This document shows positions 5,745-6,947 of a stretch of DNA of 6,947 nucleotides, in pieces; within the stretch, counting starts at the first letter, position 1, and every line of letters begins with the position of its first letter. The DNA comes from an uncultured Oscillospiraceae bacterium (lineage in GTDB: Bacteria; Bacillota; Clostridia; Oscillospirales; Oscillospiraceae). The position numbers and the translations under genes were made by a program. The stretch lies in NCBI GenBank assembly GCA_900758955.1, contig CAAETL010000268.1, positions 1-6,947 of the forward strand. Reading direction: 5' to 3'. The notes beneath the pieces are model-generated. The model was not told where the DNA came from. It saw only the letters and a program-made list of their open reading frames with translations, and did not search any database.

Positions 5745-6947
5745 TTATCGGCCCATGTGTCGATAGAGGAAGGTCGCGATCTGGCCTCTGGTGCAGTCGG
5801 CGTTGGGGCTGAATTGATTGTTCCCCATGCCGCTGGTAATGTTTTCTTGGGCGGCCCAGGCAACCGCATTCGCGTAGTAGGCGTCAGCCGCCACGTCAGT
5901 GAAGGCCATGCCAACGGTCACAGCGGGAGACCCCGCCGCACGGTATTGGAAGGTGACGGTCTGGCCGCGGGTCACGGTGGCGTCCGGGCTAAACGTGGTA
6001 TCGCCAGTTCCCATGGTAATACCCTTTTCCACCGCCCACAGGACGGCCTTATAGTAGTAATCGTCTGCGCTCACATCCGTGAAGGGATTCGTCGTTGTCG
6101 TCGGCTCCGGGCTGCCCATGGCCCGCCACAAGAATGTCACCACCTGAGCGCGGGTACAAGTAGCGTCGGGGGTAAAGGTGGTTGCTGTGGTACCCTTGGT
6201 AACGCCCTTGTCTACCGCCCACTTCACGGCGTCAGCGTAGTACGCCCCGTCGGGAACATCCGTAAAGCCAGTTTCGGGCGTGGGCTGCTCGCCGATCTTA
6301 GTGAAGCCGGCTCCCACCGTCACCTTGCCGCCGGGCATGGTAAAGGTATACTGGGTATCGCTCTTTTTCGTTAGTTTCAGCTCGTCACCGTTCTTGTCTG
6401 TCACGGTCAGCTTATCCAGTTCGTAGCCGCTGTCCGGTTTTACGGTGATGGTCACGGCGTCGCCCTTGCCTGCGCTCTTGGTGCTGACGGAAACAGTGCC
6501 GTTCTTGACGCTGTTCACACTCACAGCGTAGGTGGTCGTGCCGCCAGAGGAACCACTGCTGCCGGAGGAACCGCCACCAGAGGGCCGAGTGTAGGTGACT
6601 TCCTGCGTTCCACCTGCCGTCATGGTGTATGCCGTGCCGTTGACGGTGACGGTGATTTGACTGTCTGTGTCGTTTTTCAACGTGAGGGTCTTGGTTTCTG
6701 TAATCGTTCCGGTGAGGCCGTCCTTCAGCACGGTGACTGTACTGTTCGTGGCTGCTTCATCCAGCGCGGACTGCAAATCGGCATAGACGGTTTTACCAAT
6801 CTCGGCGACTGAGGGGTCGGTAGAGCTCATGGTAAAGGTACTGAAGCCGTGAGGATTGGTAAAGGTCAGGACATTATCCTCAACAGTGCCGGTGTAAACA
6901 TAGCTTCGATTGTCCTTCATATGGGTCACAAAAAGGTTGGACTCAGA
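5745..6947 (-). CDS. S-layer homology (SLH) domain surface protein, C-terminal part (5' end outside window)
   Basis: This is the C-terminal 400 residues of a secreted cell-wall protein. The frame stays open to the window edge (SESNLF precedes a GTG at 6927-6929), so that GTG is an internal valine, not a start; signal peptide and N-terminal domains are off-window. From the visible N-terminus: a beta-rich segment with VAEIGKTVYADLQSALDEAA (about 47-66), typical of beta-helix or adhesin-like proteins; a Gly/Ser linker PSGGGSSGSSGSSGG (122-136); an InlB B-repeat-like module (137-217) with GYELDKLTVTDKNG and TFTMPGGKVTV; then three SLH repeats (about 226-277, 288-337, 348-400). The SLH signatures end in TRAQ, TRGQ and TRGQ rather than the textbook TRAE. 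SLH triplets bind pyruvylated secondary cell-wall polysaccharide and anchor the protein outside the cell. Coding is more GC-rich than in the two small genes. The function of the missing part, whether adhesin, enzyme or S-layer subunit, cannot be told. Confidence 0.93.
   Translation of the reverse strand, partial: SESNLFVTHMKDNRSYVYTGTVEDNVLTFTNPHGFSTFTMSSTDPSVAEIGKTVYADLQSALDEAATNSTVTVLKDGLTGTITETKTLTLKNDTDSQITVTVNGTAYTMTAGGTQEVTYTRPSGGGSSGSSGSSGGTTTYAVSVNSVKNGTVSVSTKSAGKGDAVTITVKPDSGYELDKLTVTDKNGDELKLTKKSDTQYTFTMPGGKVTVGAGFTKIGEQPTPETGFTDVPDGAYYADAVKWAVDKGVTKGTTATTFTPDATCTRAQVVTFLWRAMGSPEPTTTTNPFTDVSADDYYYKAVLWAVEKGITMGTGDTTFSPDATVTRGQTVTFQYRAAGSPAVTVGMAFTDVAADAYYANAVAWAAQENITSGMGNNQFSPNADCTRGQIATFLYRHMGR
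5748..6272 (-). repeat. three tandem SLH-coding repeats
   Basis: The three SLH units are encoded at about 6117-6272, 5937-6086 and 5748-5906, separated by short Pro/Thr/Ser-rich linkers (SPEPTTTTN and SPAVTVGM). Each carries FTDV, YY..AV.WA, a GIT/GVT-type turn, F(T/S)P(D/N)A and TR(A/G)Q. The repeats are similar in protein but diverged in DNA, so they look old and not recently duplicated. Confidence 0.85.

Noticed and set aside
5721..6374. Long plus-strand open frame (217 codons) opposite the SLH repeats
   Set aside because: It is antisense to a clear SLH protein, rich in Gly/His/Arg as a reverse reading of GC-rich coding repeats, and has no recognisable domain or ribosome binding site.
6927..6929. 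GTG as the start of the SLH protein
   Set aside because: The frame stays open upstream to the window edge, no Shine-Dalgarno site precedes it, and a start here would leave a surface protein without a signal peptide. It is an internal valine codon.

Overview
The window most likely comes from a gut-type Gram-positive anaerobe of the Clostridia, probably the Oscillospiraceae/Oscillospirales. The main reason is the large surface protein at the right end. Its three SLH repeats have the FTDV...YY..AV.WA...GIT.G...F.P...CTRGQ..TFLYR form common in that group. Shine-Dalgarno sites are strong and GGAGG-like, which fits a Firmicute. The placement rests on recognised motif style, not on a database search.

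Layout from left to right. Positions 1-57 hold the possible 3' end of an unidentified plus-strand gene. A bidirectional hairpin terminator (240-286) follows. Next is a divergent pair: a minus-strand AraC-type regulator with a GyrI-like effector-binding domain (288-1178), and a plus-strand UvrA-like twin-ABC ATPase (1427-3721). The ATPase lacks the UvrB-binding region, as class II UvrA/UvrA2 and drug-resistance UvrA paralogues do. Their 248-bp shared intergenic region carries promoter-like elements and a small palindrome. A second bidirectional terminator (3839-3880) separates the ATPase from two small minus-strand genes that are probably co-transcribed: a cysteine-rich 161-aa protein of unknown function (3958-4443) and a 152-aa DUF1579/calycin-like protein (4527-4985). 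The upstream gene of this pair has a recognisable promoter, a leader hairpin and a good ribosome binding site. About 650 bp without a convincing gene follow, with several inverted repeats and a third hairpin terminator (5631-5672). The right end is the C-terminal 400 residues of a minus-strand SLH-domain surface protein whose 5' part lies beyond the window.

How the genes may work together is inference. The AraC/GyrI regulator probably senses a small, perhaps DNA-binding, drug-like molecule and controls the divergent UvrA2-like ATPase. That would make a self-contained drug or DNA-damage tolerance module. The two small genes and the SLH protein show no evident functional link to it. I found no rRNA, tRNA, CRISPR array or intact mobile element, and nothing that I can defend as a wholly new system. 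The most interesting parts are the regulator/UvrA2 pair, the uncharacterised two-gene operon and the structured intergenic stretch before the SLH gene.
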